From positions 1 to 64,000 of the forward strand of contig JAYWLB010000043.1 of assembly GCA_035967665.1 (NCBI GenBank): a stretch of DNA of 64,000 bases, written 5' to 3'. Source of the stretch: Arctic95D-9 sp035967665 (GTDB lineage Bacteria; Verrucomicrobiota; Verrucomicrobiia; Verrucomicrobiales; DEV007). Positions 8,920-15,901 of this stretch are shown here, in pieces. The translations under genes were made by a program, and so were the position numbers. The notes below the pieces were generated by a model. That model saw only the letters and a program-made list of their open reading frames with translations, did not search any database and had not been told where the DNA came from. Position 1 is the stretch's first letter. Each line of letters starts with the position of its first letter.

Positions 8920-9387
8920 ATGTCTTTTGCTCAGAATAGGTTCACCTTGAAAATGAATATATTTGAATCCCTCAGAGAAGATCACGAAATCCAGAGAACC
9001 CTCGCGGAATTGCTTACGAAAACAGAAGGCGACTCCGACAAACGTGATGAGCTTTTTCAGAAACTAAAGCACGAGTTGGAAATTCATGCAGATGCCGAAG
9101 AGCGTCATTTCTACATTCCTCTAATCGAAAGCGATCTCACTCAGGAAAAAGCGCGACACAGTATCGCTGAACATCACGAGATGGATGAGTTGATCGAAGA
9201 GCTGGAAGAGACTGATTACAGCAGTCCGGGCTGGCTGGTCACCGCAAAAAAGCTGCAGGAGAAGGTTGTGCATCATCTTGATGAGGAAGAGCACGAAGTC
9301 TTTCAGATGGCGGGAAAAGCTCTCACCGAAAGCCAAAAGGAGTCATTGGGAAATGACTACCGTGCTGCGATGGAGGAAAACCGATAG
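8920..9387 (+). CDS. Hemerythrin-like HHE domain protein
   Basis: Four-helix-bundle protein expected to hold a non-heme di-iron centre through His and Glu residues, used in oxygen, NO or iron sensing and in oxidative-stress defence. Iron-ligand-type motifs are visible: EDHE near the start, EIHADAEERHFY, IAEHHEMDEL and VVHHLDEEEHEVF. The ATG chosen is preceded by AAGGAG at a rather long 13-nt spacing. An in-frame ATG at 8953 begins closer to the conserved region but lacks a Shine-Dalgarno. It is cytoplasmic with 155 aa. The neighbours give no functional link beyond the redox genes downstream on the other strand. Confidence 0.85.
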   Translation: MSFAQNRFTLKMNIFESLREDHEIQRTLAELLTKTEGDSDKRDELFQKLKHELEIHADAEERHFYIPLIESDLTQEKARHSIAEHHEMDELIEELEETDYSSPGWLVTAKKLQEKVVHHLDEEEHEVFQMAGKALTESQKESLGNDYRAAMEENR

Positions 9388-9414
9388 ACAGCGCGGCGGA
9401 GGCTTTGCGACCGC

Positions 9415-9705
9415 CTATTCGCCGGGTGTCATTTCATACAGCGAGAAACTTTCGACGGCCCCTTCGGTTGCTGCCTGGTAGTCCTTGATGTGTTGGGCAT
9501 CCATGTGCACCTGCCAGAGCTCGCGCGATTCCCAGTTTTCGTAAAACATAAAATGAGCCGGGTTCTCATTGTCCTGATGAAAGTCGTAGTTGATGCAGCC
9601 TTCTTCCGCGAGGGTGGGGGCGATCAGTTTAATCAACTCGGACTTAACGAGTTCGATTTTGTCCGGGTTCGCGTTGATGTGAGCGACGATAGTGAGTTTG
9701 GCCAT
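9415..9705 (-). CDS. Putative quinol monooxygenase (ABM domain)
   Basis: Small cofactor-free ferredoxin-fold protein of the antibiotic-biosynthesis-monooxygenase family (YgiN type), 96 aa. Recognisable features are the opening KLTIVAHINANPDKIELVK, the central CINYDFHQD strand, and FMFYENWESRELWQVHM, which holds the conserved Glu-Asn-Trp. It lies 40 bp downstream of a quinone-oxidoreductase-like gene on the same strand, so the two probably form an operon handling quinones or reactive electrophiles. The exact substrate is not predictable. Confidence 0.88.
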   Translation of the reverse strand: MAKLTIVAHINANPDKIELVKSELIKLIAPTLAEEGCINYDFHQDNENPAHFMFYENWESRELWQVHMDAQHIKDYQAATEGAVESFSLYEMTPGE

Positions 9706-9745
9706 GGTGTCTTATTGAGCTGGTAGATTTTTGTTAGGAGGAATA

Positions 9746-10756
9746 TTACGCCCAGCCGGAAACGGTCAGTTTTCCGATGGAGGTTCCGGACTCAAGGCGG
9801 CGGTGTCCTTCGAGGATGTTCTCCGCGTTGATCGGGCTGAGATTATCATTGGCGGTCGTGAGGATTTTTCCTTCATCGACGAGCCCGGCGACGCGGGTGA
9901 GAATATGATGCTGTTCGATGATGTCGTCGGTCGTGAACATCGACCGGGTGAACATGAATTCCCAGCTGATCGAAACGGATTTCATTTTGAACTGTCCGCC
10001 GAGATCGAGATGGCTTTCGTGCCCGGTGATGAGGACGACGCCGCCCTGGGGCGCAATCATTTCCCCCATCGCTTCCCAGACTTGATCGACATTGTTGAAG
10101 TTCGCGATGTAGTTCACATTCATGATGCCCAGTTCGCGAAGTTGAGCCGGCATCTCACCGTGATGATTGATGATGTGATCCGCACCGAGTTTGCGACACC
10201 AGTCGGCGCTCTCCTCCCGCGAGGCAGTGGCGATTACGGTGAGCCCCGCGAGTTTCGCGAGCTGAATCGCAATGGATCCAACGCCCCCGGCTCCGCCGAT
10301 AATGAGAAGGGTCTTTCCCGCATTCTTGTCAGGAGCGTCGAAATCAATTTTCAGTTGGTGAAAGAGGGATTCCCAGGCAGTGAGAGCAGTTAACGGAAGG
10401 GCAGCACTGGTAACGGCATTGAGAGAGGAGGGACGTTTCCCGACGATGCGTTCGTCGACGAGTTGGTATTCAGCATTGGAGCCCGGGCGGGTAACATCGC
10501 CGGCAAAGTAGACAAGATCGCCCTCCTTGAAAATGGAGGCTTTGTCGCCGCAACTGACAACGACTCCTGCTGCATCGAAACCGAGCGTCTTGGGATCGGC
10601 ACCTTCTCCGGGGCGCACTTTGTAGTCGACGGGGTTGAGTCCGACGGCTTCGACCTTCACTAGAATGTCATGCCCTTCAGGAGTCGGGGTAGGTATTTCG
10701 GTTTCGATGGCTGAACCGTCTTCACTGCTGTTTTTGAGAAATTGGATGGCTTTCAT
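9746..10756 (-). CDS. Zinc-type alcohol dehydrogenase-like / quinone oxidoreductase
   Basis: Medium-chain dehydrogenase/reductase of the zinc-free quinone-reductase branch, expected to reduce quinones or enones with NADPH. The N-terminal GroES-like part carries VKVEAVGLNPVDYKVRPG and LGFDAAGVVV. The Rossmann part carries LLIIGGAGGVGSIAIQLAK around residue 150. The classical structural-zinc Cys cluster is absent, as usual for this branch. Length of 336 aa is normal. It is first in a two-gene operon with the ABM protein and is divergent from the VOC/ECF cluster. Confidence 0.9.
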   Translation of the reverse strand: MKAIQFLKNSSEDGSAIETEIPTPTPEGHDILVKVEAVGLNPVDYKVRPGEGADPKTLGFDAAGVVVSCGDKASIFKEGDLVYFAGDVTRPGSNAEYQLVDERIVGKRPSSLNAVTSAALPLTALTAWESLFHQLKIDFDAPDKNAGKTLLIIGGAGGVGSIAIQLAKLAGLTVIATASREESADWCRKLGADHIINHHGEMPAQLRELGIMNVNYIANFNNVDQVWEAMGEMIAPQGGVVLITGHESHLDLGGQFKMKSVSISWEFMFTRSMFTTDDIIEQHHILTRVAGLVDEGKILTTANDNLSPINAENILEGHRRLESGTSIGKLTVSGWA

Positions 10757-11064
10757 AGGAAGGGATTTTCGGGTCGTGACCGTCAGTGATGTGCTCTCAC
10801 TGGCGGAAATAGCGAGTCGCTCCAGAGTAGAATCTAGAGGGGAAAGCGGTAACCGAAAGTGCTTTCAGACGCTAATATCCCGAGTCAGAAGTTTTTTTCA
10901 ATGAGTTGTCCTTTTGGCTCGTCCCCATTCGTTACTTTTTTAGAATCGAACAGAGTGTCGCGAGCAATTTAAGGAAAGGAGCGACCCCGGGGGCCCGATG
11001 GATCATGCCAATTGGAAACCCGGGAGAGCTCTCTTCCCATCTAATCAACAACCATACCCTGCTA

Positions 11065-11505
11065 ATGAGTAACCCTATAATTGAACCCTATCTTTTCTTC
11101 GATGGTAACTGCGAAGAGGCCGTCAAATTTTACTGTGAGAATCTCGGTGCCAAAGTCGAAATGATGATGCGCTACAGTGAGTCTCCTGACCCGCTGCCAC
11201 CTGAGCTGATGTCACCCGAATACGAGAACCGGATCATGCACGTAAGTTTCTCCATCGGTGAGAGCCGCGTGATGGCCTCCGACGGTGGTTGCGGTCCTGA
11301 CGCCGAGGCTCCCCGGTTCGGAGGGTTTTCCCTGTCCCTCGGTCTTGATGATGAGAGAGAGGCAAAGCTCCTTTTCGACCTTCTCGCGGAGGACGGTAAG
11401 GTTGAAATGCCGCTCGGGAAAACGTTTTGGTCGCCCTGCTTTGGCATGGTAACAGACAAATTCGGCCTCGATTGGATGATTAGTGTCGCAGCAGAGGAAC
11501 AGTAA
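11065..11505 (+). CDS. VOC-family (PhnB-like glyoxalase-fold) protein
   Basis: Glyoxalase/bleomycin-resistance-fold protein of the PhnB type, 146 aa, opening with IEPYLFFDGNCEEAVKFYCE. The reading frame stays open further upstream, but the conserved domain begins right at this ATG. It is the first gene of a run of small stress-type enzymes ending in an ECF42-like sigma factor. A TGTCG motif at 10956-10960 with CGAC about 20 bp further downstream faintly resembles reported ECF42 promoters. That is a weak guess. No reaction can be assigned, since PhnB-like proteins are mostly uncharacterised. Confidence 0.85.
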   Translation: MSNPIIEPYLFFDGNCEEAVKFYCENLGAKVEMMMRYSESPDPLPPELMSPEYENRIMHVSFSIGESRVMASDGGCGPDAEAPRFGGFSLSLGLDDEREAKLLFDLLAEDGKVEMPLGKTFWSPCFGMVTDKFGLDWMISVAAEEQ

Positions 11506-11527
11506 TAGATTCAACCGATAGAAACCT

Positions 11528-11896
11528 ATGAACCAGTATATCGACGGATTCATTATTCCCGTTTCAAAAGACAAAATCGAAGCCTACAAAGCGACCGCCA
11601 CGAAAGCAGCCGCGATCTGGACTGATCACGGCGCTCATGAATATCGAGAGTGCGTTGGAGAACATCTCGAGGTTGAAGACCAGATTCCTTTTTCCACACT
11701 CGCCGGTGCAAAGCCCGATGAAACGGTTGTCTTTGCCTATGTGGTCTTCGAATCCCGCGAGGCGAGAGATGAGGCGAACAAGAAGATTATGGAGGACCCG
11801 CGCATTGAGGAAATGTGTGAAGAAGCGGGCCGTATTTTCGATTGTAAGCGAATGGCCTACGGAGGCTTTGAATCGATAGTTCACCTGAAGAAATAG
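11528..11896 (+). CDS. DUF1428 family protein
   Basis: Small alpha/beta protein of 122 aa belonging to DUF1428, of the dimeric ferredoxin-like type. Its beginning QYIDGFIIPVSKDKIEAYK and the MAYGGFESIVHL end are characteristic, as is the EDPRIEEM segment. Its function is unknown in the family. It lies 22 bp after a VOC gene and 4 bp before a YCII gene. Genes of this type travel with ECF42 sigma factors, which suggests a shared stress regulon. Confidence 0.85.
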   Translation: MNQYIDGFIIPVSKDKIEAYKATATKAAAIWTDHGAHEYRECVGEHLEVEDQIPFSTLAGAKPDETVVFAYVVFESREARDEANKKIMEDPRIEEMCEEAGRIFDCKRMAYGGFESIVHLKK

Positions 11897-11900
11897 TGGT

Positions 11901-12314
11901 ATGAACAATGACAATCCACAGCAACCTCTCGACGAGTATCTTTTGCTTATCCGGGGAACTCACTGGAGCCACGCCATGTCCCCGGCTGAACTGCAGAAAT
12001 CGATGACCGATTTCTATGCCTGGGTGGAGGGACTTTCCGAAAAGGGAATTCTTCAGGGAGCTCAACCACTGATGGAGGAGGGAAAACTCGTCTCCGGCTC
12101 CAAAGGGGCCACGGTGAGAGACGGCATTTTTGTCGAATCCAAAGAAGCGATCGCGGGATATTTCAAACTGTCGGTCAACTCAATCGACGCGGCGCTCGCT
12201 CACGCCCGTGCCTGCCCGATTCTTGAATACGGCGCGGAGGTGGAGGTGCGTCCCGTCGCGGATCACTGCCGCCCCATGGCGGAAGTAAAATTGGAGGAAA
12301 GTAAATCATCATGA
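11901..12314 (+). CDS. YCII-related (DGPF-type) protein
   Basis: 137-residue protein of the YCII/DGPF superfamily, a ferredoxin-like fold with an unassigned, possibly enzymatic, role. YLLLIRGTHWSHAMSPAELQ at the N-terminus and the DGIFVESKEAIAGYF core fit the family. DGPF proteins are the hallmark neighbours of ECF42 sigma factors, and one such sigma factor lies about 0.8 kb downstream. Its stop codon overlaps the ATG of the next gene by four bases, so translation is probably coupled. Confidence 0.85.
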   Translation: MNNDNPQQPLDEYLLLIRGTHWSHAMSPAELQKSMTDFYAWVEGLSEKGILQGAQPLMEEGKLVSGSKGATVRDGIFVESKEAIAGYFKLSVNSIDAALAHARACPILEYGAEVEVRPVADHCRPMAEVKLEESKSS

Positions 12315-12790
12315 AAGAAATAGTTACCTGCCTCTGGTTCGATGGCGATGCAGAGGAAGCTGCGACGTTTTACACATCGATTCTTCCGGATTCGAAAATT
12401 AACCGCGTCATGCGGTCGCCCTCGGATACGCCGGGGCAGAAGGCCGGCGAAGTTCTCACGGTGGAGTTCACGCTGATGGGGAGACCCTACATGGGGCTTA
12501 ATGGCGGACCGCAATATCCGTTTACCGAAGCAGTGTCGTTCCAGGTCATGTGCGATGATCAGGAAGAGGTCGATCGCATGTGGTCTTCGCTGAGCGAAGG
12601 TGGTTCCGAGGTCGCCTGCGGGTGGCTCAAAGATCGATGGGGACTTCCGTGGCAAATTGTTCCGGTTCGCATGATTGAGCTTCTCAATGATCCTGACCGT
12701 GAGCGGGCCGGGCGCGCGCAGGAGGCGATGCACGGAATGGTCAAACTCGATATCGCTCAGCTTGAGAAGGCTGCGGACGGTGAAGGCTGA
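12311..12790 (+). CDS. VOC-family protein, 3-demethylubiquinone methyltransferase-like fold
   Basis: 159-residue PhnB-like VOC protein. It opens with IVTCLWFDGDAEEAATFYTS and contains the MGLNGGPQYPFTEAVSFQV and LKDRWGLPWQIVP segments typical of the 3-dmu-9_3-mt fold class. Despite that name it is not expected to methylate ubiquinone. It overlaps the YCII gene by ATGA, and a broken relative follows after 26 bp. It is probably cytoplasmic and part of the ECF42-linked set. Confidence 0.87.
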   Translation: MKEIVTCLWFDGDAEEAATFYTSILPDSKINRVMRSPSDTPGQKAGEVLTVEFTLMGRPYMGLNGGPQYPFTEAVSFQVMCDDQEEVDRMWSSLSEGGSEVACGWLKDRWGLPWQIVPVRMIELLNDPDRERAGRAQEAMHGMVKLDIAQLEKAADGEG

Positions 12791-12816
12791 GCTAAGATCA
12801 CACACACCGGGAATCG

Positions 12817-13076
12817 ATGACCGACTACCCAACTCTATCTCCCTGTATCATGGTCAATGATGCCGCGAGGGCGGCTGAATTCTACAAGGCAGCGTTCGGC
12901 ACCGCGGAGCGCTGTCGACTCACGGAGCCGGAGTCCGGTCAAATGAGCCATGCAGAGTTGATCATTGGAAATGCCCTTTTGATGCTTTCGGTCATGTCTG
13001 GAATCTCGGGAAGCAGTTGGAGTAAGTTTCACCGGAAGAAATGCAAAGGCGCTGGTCGGCAATGATAGAAAAGTAA
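12817..13076 (+). pseudogene. VOC-family gene with internal deletion and frame change
   Basis: The first 55-60 codons are a good PhnB-like N-terminus (SPCIMVNDAARAAEFYKAAF, then a MSHAELIIGNALLML strand). The frame then runs into unrelated residues and stops at 13065. The last 17 codons of the expected gene survive in another frame at 13026-13076, reading VSPEEMQRRWSAMIEK then stop, which is the standard C-terminal ending of this family. About 60 central residues are therefore missing. The remnant lies directly before the sigma-factor gene. A functional truncated protein of 82 aa is unlikely. Confidence 0.75.
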
Positions 13077-13101
13077 TATTGATCCTCGAGACTTTAACAT
13101 T

Positions 13102-14340
13102 GTGAAACAGCTCGACGTTTCGGAAGACTTTTTCCGCACAGAAAGTGCCCGCCTTGTCGGATTTCTAGCCGTCCGATTCGGAGCGCACCGTCTGCAATTC
13201 GCAGAGGATGTCGCACAGGAAGCGCTGGTGCGGGCTGTGCAAACCTGGCCCTACAGCGGGATGCCCGGGAATCCTCCGGCCTGGTTGACCCGGACAGCAA
13301 AGAATGTCGCAATCGACCTTCTCCGACGCGAGCAGCGCTGGCGCGAAAAGGAAACTGACGTCGCTGCAGAACACGCACGGTGGCTCTCAGTTCCGGTTGA
13401 AGAAGAGAGTGAGGAAACGTTCGCCGACGATACTCTCCGGATGATCTTTGTGTGTTTTCATCCGCAGTTGTCGAGCGAAGCGCAGACTGCATTGGCCTTG
13501 CGAACCATCTGCGGATTCAGCTCTGCCGAGATCGCGGCCGCGTTTTTCACTTCCGAAGCAGCCGTGAGCAAACGCCTCGTGCGTGCCCGGCAACGGATTC
13601 GTGAACTCGGATTGCCCTTTTCAGTACCGGGGCCGGATGAACTTTCCGATCGACTCGATGGAGTTCTCGGCGCGCTCTATTTTCTTTTTAATGAAGGCTA
13701 CAAAGCCTCATCCGGAGAAGCCCTTGTTCGTGTAGAGCGATGTCAGGAAGCGATTCGACTTGTCAGCCTGCTTGCAGAACATCCAACGACGCGGTCTCCA
13801 CGCGTTTTCGCCCTGCTTGCCCTCATGCTACTGAATGGCGCTCGCTTGCAATCGCGGACGGATGAGGCCGGGCGCCTCCTGCGTCTCGATGAGCAGGATC
13901 GCAAATGCTGGGATCGGGCAATGATAGAGAAAGGTATTCGCTGTCTTTCGCTTTCGGGGAAGGGGGAGGTTTTGTCTATCTATCACCTCGAAGCGGGCAT
14001 CGCCGCGTGTCATTGCCTCGCCGACGATTCGAGTACGACGGACTGGCTGCGCATCCTGACATTTTACGATCAAATGCTTTCACTTGTGGATTCACCAATC
14101 ATCCGGCTGAATCGAAGTGTCGCGGTCGCCCGTGTTCACGGTCCCGGGGCCGGTCTCGATGCGATAAGCGATTTACCGTTGGAATCCTACTACTTGTTGC
14201 ACGCCGTTCGTGGTGCGTTCAATAAAGAGCGCGGTCGAAATCAAGTCGCGTTGGATTGCTTTCGGCGGGCCTTATCGCTCGCACCGCTGGAATCTGAGCG
14301 GAATTTTCTCGAAGCGAGAATCAGGGAACTGGAAGTTTAA
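13102..14340 (+). CDS. ECF42-like RNA polymerase sigma factor with C-terminal extension
   Basis: Extracytoplasmic-function sigma factor of 412 aa, twice the usual ECF length. Sigma2 lies at about 10-80 (FAEDVAQEALVRAVQTWP, PPAWLTRTAKNVAIDLLRR). Sigma4 lies at about 115-170 (ALRTICGFSSAEIAAAF with EAAVSKRLVRARQRIRELG). A DUF6596/TPR-like extension follows (YFLFNEGYKASSGE, FALLALMLLNGAR, IRLNRSVAVA and a repeat-like end). This architecture and the DGPF/VOC neighbours match the ECF42 group, in which the extension replaces an anti-sigma factor. The start is GTG, with no better candidate nearby. It probably controls the small genes upstream of it. Confidence 0.9.
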   Translation: MKQLDVSEDFFRTESARLVGFLAVRFGAHRLQFAEDVAQEALVRAVQTWPYSGMPGNPPAWLTRTAKNVAIDLLRREQRWREKETDVAAEHARWLSVPVEEESEETFADDTLRMIFVCFHPQLSSEAQTALALRTICGFSSAEIAAAFFTSEAAVSKRLVRARQRIRELGLPFSVPGPDELSDRLDGVLGALYFLFNEGYKASSGEALVRVERCQEAIRLVSLLAEHPTTRSPRVFALLALMLLNGARLQSRTDEAGRLLRLDEQDRKCWDRAMIEKGIRCLSLSGKGEVLSIYHLEAGIAACHCLADDSSTTDWLRILTFYDQMLSLVDSPIIRLNRSVAVARVHGPGAGLDAISDLPLESYYLLHAVRGAFNKERGRNQVALDCFRRALSLAPLESERNFLEARIRELEV

Positions 14341-14355
14341 TCTGAATCATTCAGA
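14341..14355. promoter_or_regulatory. Inverted repeat TCTGAAT-C-ATTCAGA
   Basis: A perfect 7-bp inverted repeat around a single central base, directly after the sigma-factor stop codon and before the promoter of the next gene. It could be a second operator for the ArsR-type regulator or the stem of a short terminator. It lacks a T-run. Confidence 0.4.
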
Positions 14356-14364
14356 AATTAAATA

Positions 14365-14394
14365 TTGGACAAGCGCTTGTTATTTCTGTATTTT
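14365..14394 (+). promoter_or_regulatory. Candidate sigma70-type promoter of the second arsR
   Basis: TTGGAC (14365-14370) and TATTTT (14389-14394) are separated by 18 bp. The -10 box lies within the 30-bp palindrome, and transcription would begin near 14401, giving a leader of only about 10 nt or none. This geometry fits repression by promoter occlusion. Identified by eye only. Confidence 0.45.
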
Positions 14395-14410
14395 CGAAAA
14401 TACAGAAATA
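14381..14410. promoter_or_regulatory. Perfect 30-bp palindrome abutting the arsR-type start codon
   Basis: The left arm TATTTCTGTATTTTC and right arm GAAAATACAGAAATA are exact reverse complements with no spacer. The right arm ends on the base before the ATG of the regulator. A perfect match over 30 bp is far beyond chance in a single gap. It is the obvious operator for the adjacent ArsR-type repressor and also leaves no room for a Shine-Dalgarno sequence. Confidence 0.8.
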
Positions 14411-14773
14411 ATGACTCCTTCGACCCTGCTTTCTGAAGAAACACTGATCGATCCCGCTCGCATTTTGAGTGCGCTCTCAGATCCGGCCCGTCTTCGTATT
14501 GTGAATCTAATCAGGCACGGGGAGGACGTCTGTAACTGTCTCATCGAGCCGATCACGGGCTACCTGCCTTCGAAAATTTCACGTCACCTGAGCCTCTTGA
14601 AGCAGGCCGGGTTGCTCTCGGAACGGAGAGAGGGGACCTTCAGATATTACCGGCTGAAAGAGGCGGGCAGTCCTGTTCACGAGGCACTGCTGCATCTCCT
14701 CGCTGAGATTTGTGAGTCCGATCCACTTTTAAAACAGGATCGCGAGGCATTTGATCGTGACTGTCCTTGTTGA
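14411..14773 (+). CDS. ArsR-type metalloid-responsive repressor (second copy)
   Basis: 120-residue winged-helix regulator. ALSDPARLRIVNLIRHGEDVC runs into a Cys pair at 41 and 43 (VCNC), at the metalloid-site position, and the recognition helix PSKISRHLSLLKQAGLL follows. The chain ends in CPC, giving two more thiols. The frame is open upstream but would run through the promoter and palindrome, so this ATG is preferred. Translation must be leaderless or nearly so. Downstream it forms a likely operon with DUF6428 and DUF5069 genes. Sequence similarity to the first ArsR in the window is low outside the fold. Confidence 0.87.
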   Translation: MTPSTLLSEETLIDPARILSALSDPARLRIVNLIRHGEDVCNCLIEPITGYLPSKISRHLSLLKQAGLLSERREGTFRYYRLKEAGSPVHEALLHLLAEICESDPLLKQDREAFDRDCPC

Positions 14774-14806
14774 AAAATTTCGCAAACTCCTACCAAAACT
14801 AAAATT

Positions 14807-15304
14807 ATGAAGACTATCAATCCCACTAACTCAGATCTTGTTGCGATACTCGAATCCGCGAATCCCGACTCGCTTCGAATGATTCTTCCGGATGGCAAGG
14901 TTGTTCCCGCTCATTTTCACGTCACCGAAGTCGGCCGTGTCCGGAAGGACTTCATCGACTGCGGCGGCACGGTGCGACAGGACGCCCACTGCCAGTTGCA
15001 ACTGCTTGTTGCCACGGATTTTGAGCACCGCCTCGCCCCGGCGAAGTTGTTGAAAATTATAAAAATGAGCGAGCCGATTCTCGGCGATGAGCCCATCCCG
15101 CTCACCGTCGAATACGGACAGAAAGTGGCCGTTGTCTATCCCGTATCAGTCCTGGAGGTTGAGGCCGGAGTATTGAAGTTTTCTCTTGAGACACCTGTCA
15201 CTGCCTGCCTCGCGGAGGATGCATGCGGTCTTTCTTTTGACGGAGCCGGAAGTCCCGGAGCTGCAGCTGAAGCCTGCTGCGCGCCCGGTTCAGGATGTTG
15301 TTAA
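14807..15304 (+). CDS. DUF6428 family protein with Cys-rich tail
   Basis: 165-residue cytoplasmic protein of a family often encoded in arsenic-resistance loci, function unknown. The conserved body runs from NSDLVAILESANPDSLRMIL through PAHFHVTEVGRVRKDFIDCGG and QDAHCQLQLLVATD. The C-terminus is unusual: several cysteines, ending CCAPGSGCC, which could bind a soft metal or metalloid. It starts 33 bp after the ArsR-type gene. I infer a role as arsenical chaperone or sink. No catalytic motif is visible. Confidence 0.75.
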   Translation: MKTINPTNSDLVAILESANPDSLRMILPDGKVVPAHFHVTEVGRVRKDFIDCGGTVRQDAHCQLQLLVATDFEHRLAPAKLLKIIKMSEPILGDEPIPLTVEYGQKVAVVYPVSVLEVEAGVLKFSLETPVTACLAEDACGLSFDGAGSPGAAAEACCAPGSGCC

Positions 15305-15323
15305 GATCTACCCCTTATTTAAG

Positions 15324-15761
15324 ATGCCCATTATTCCATTGATCAGCTCTGACACGGCGGGGCCGCTGGGGGTGAAGCATCTCCCCCGGCTCTGGCTGAA
15401 AACATTGCTAAGTGCCGTCGGCGAACTCCCCGCTGGATACAAGGATATCCGCCCGGGTTTTGATTTCATGGTTCTTGAAGGTCTTCAACTCGATCCCGAT
15501 ACAGTTCGCGAGTATATTCTTGAGACCCGCCCTACCTATCTTCAGTTCGAAGACTGGATCCGTTCCCGAGAGGAAGCCGACCTTTCCCCGGGGAATCTAG
15601 CCAGAGTAAATACCATCGTCGTGGAGCGCCAAAAAGCGGGGGAATCGAGAAAGCGAATGCTTGAAGAAAACGGTCTTTCCGAAGAATGCGATATCACCGA
15701 TTCCATCATGATGAACAATCTCGACGACTGGAGGGAACTCCACGATTCGGTGGTTCGGTGA
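15324..15761 (+). CDS. DUF5069 family protein
   Basis: Cytoplasmic protein of 145 aa with the DUF5069 layout: GVKHLPRLWLKTLL near the start, GYKDIRPGFDFMVLEGL, DTVREYILETRPTYLQFEDW and a DITDSIMMNNLDDW ending. The family is common in Verrucomicrobiota and Planctomycetota and has no known function. The ATG chosen lies 19 bp after the DUF6428 stop. The longer open frame overlaps DUF6428 and is not conserved-looking. Its link to arsenic is only positional. Confidence 0.75.
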   Translation: MPIIPLISSDTAGPLGVKHLPRLWLKTLLSAVGELPAGYKDIRPGFDFMVLEGLQLDPDTVREYILETRPTYLQFEDWIRSREEADLSPGNLARVNTIVVERQKAGESRKRMLEENGLSEECDITDSIMMNNLDDWRELHDSVVR

Positions 15762-15901
15762 GTGCCCGGCGATCCGCGGTAGCGCGTGATTGCGTTTTCT
15801 TTTGTTTCATAAAACCCTTTTGCCGCTTGTCCTCGAATCGACGTGATGGAAGCTTACCCATATCATGGCAGGCGGAAGGCCTGTTCTTGACTTTTTGAAC
15901 T

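Noticed and set aside
10906..11064. N-terminal extension of the first VOC protein
   Set aside because: The 53 extra residues do not resemble the family, and the conserved domain begins at the ATG at 11065.
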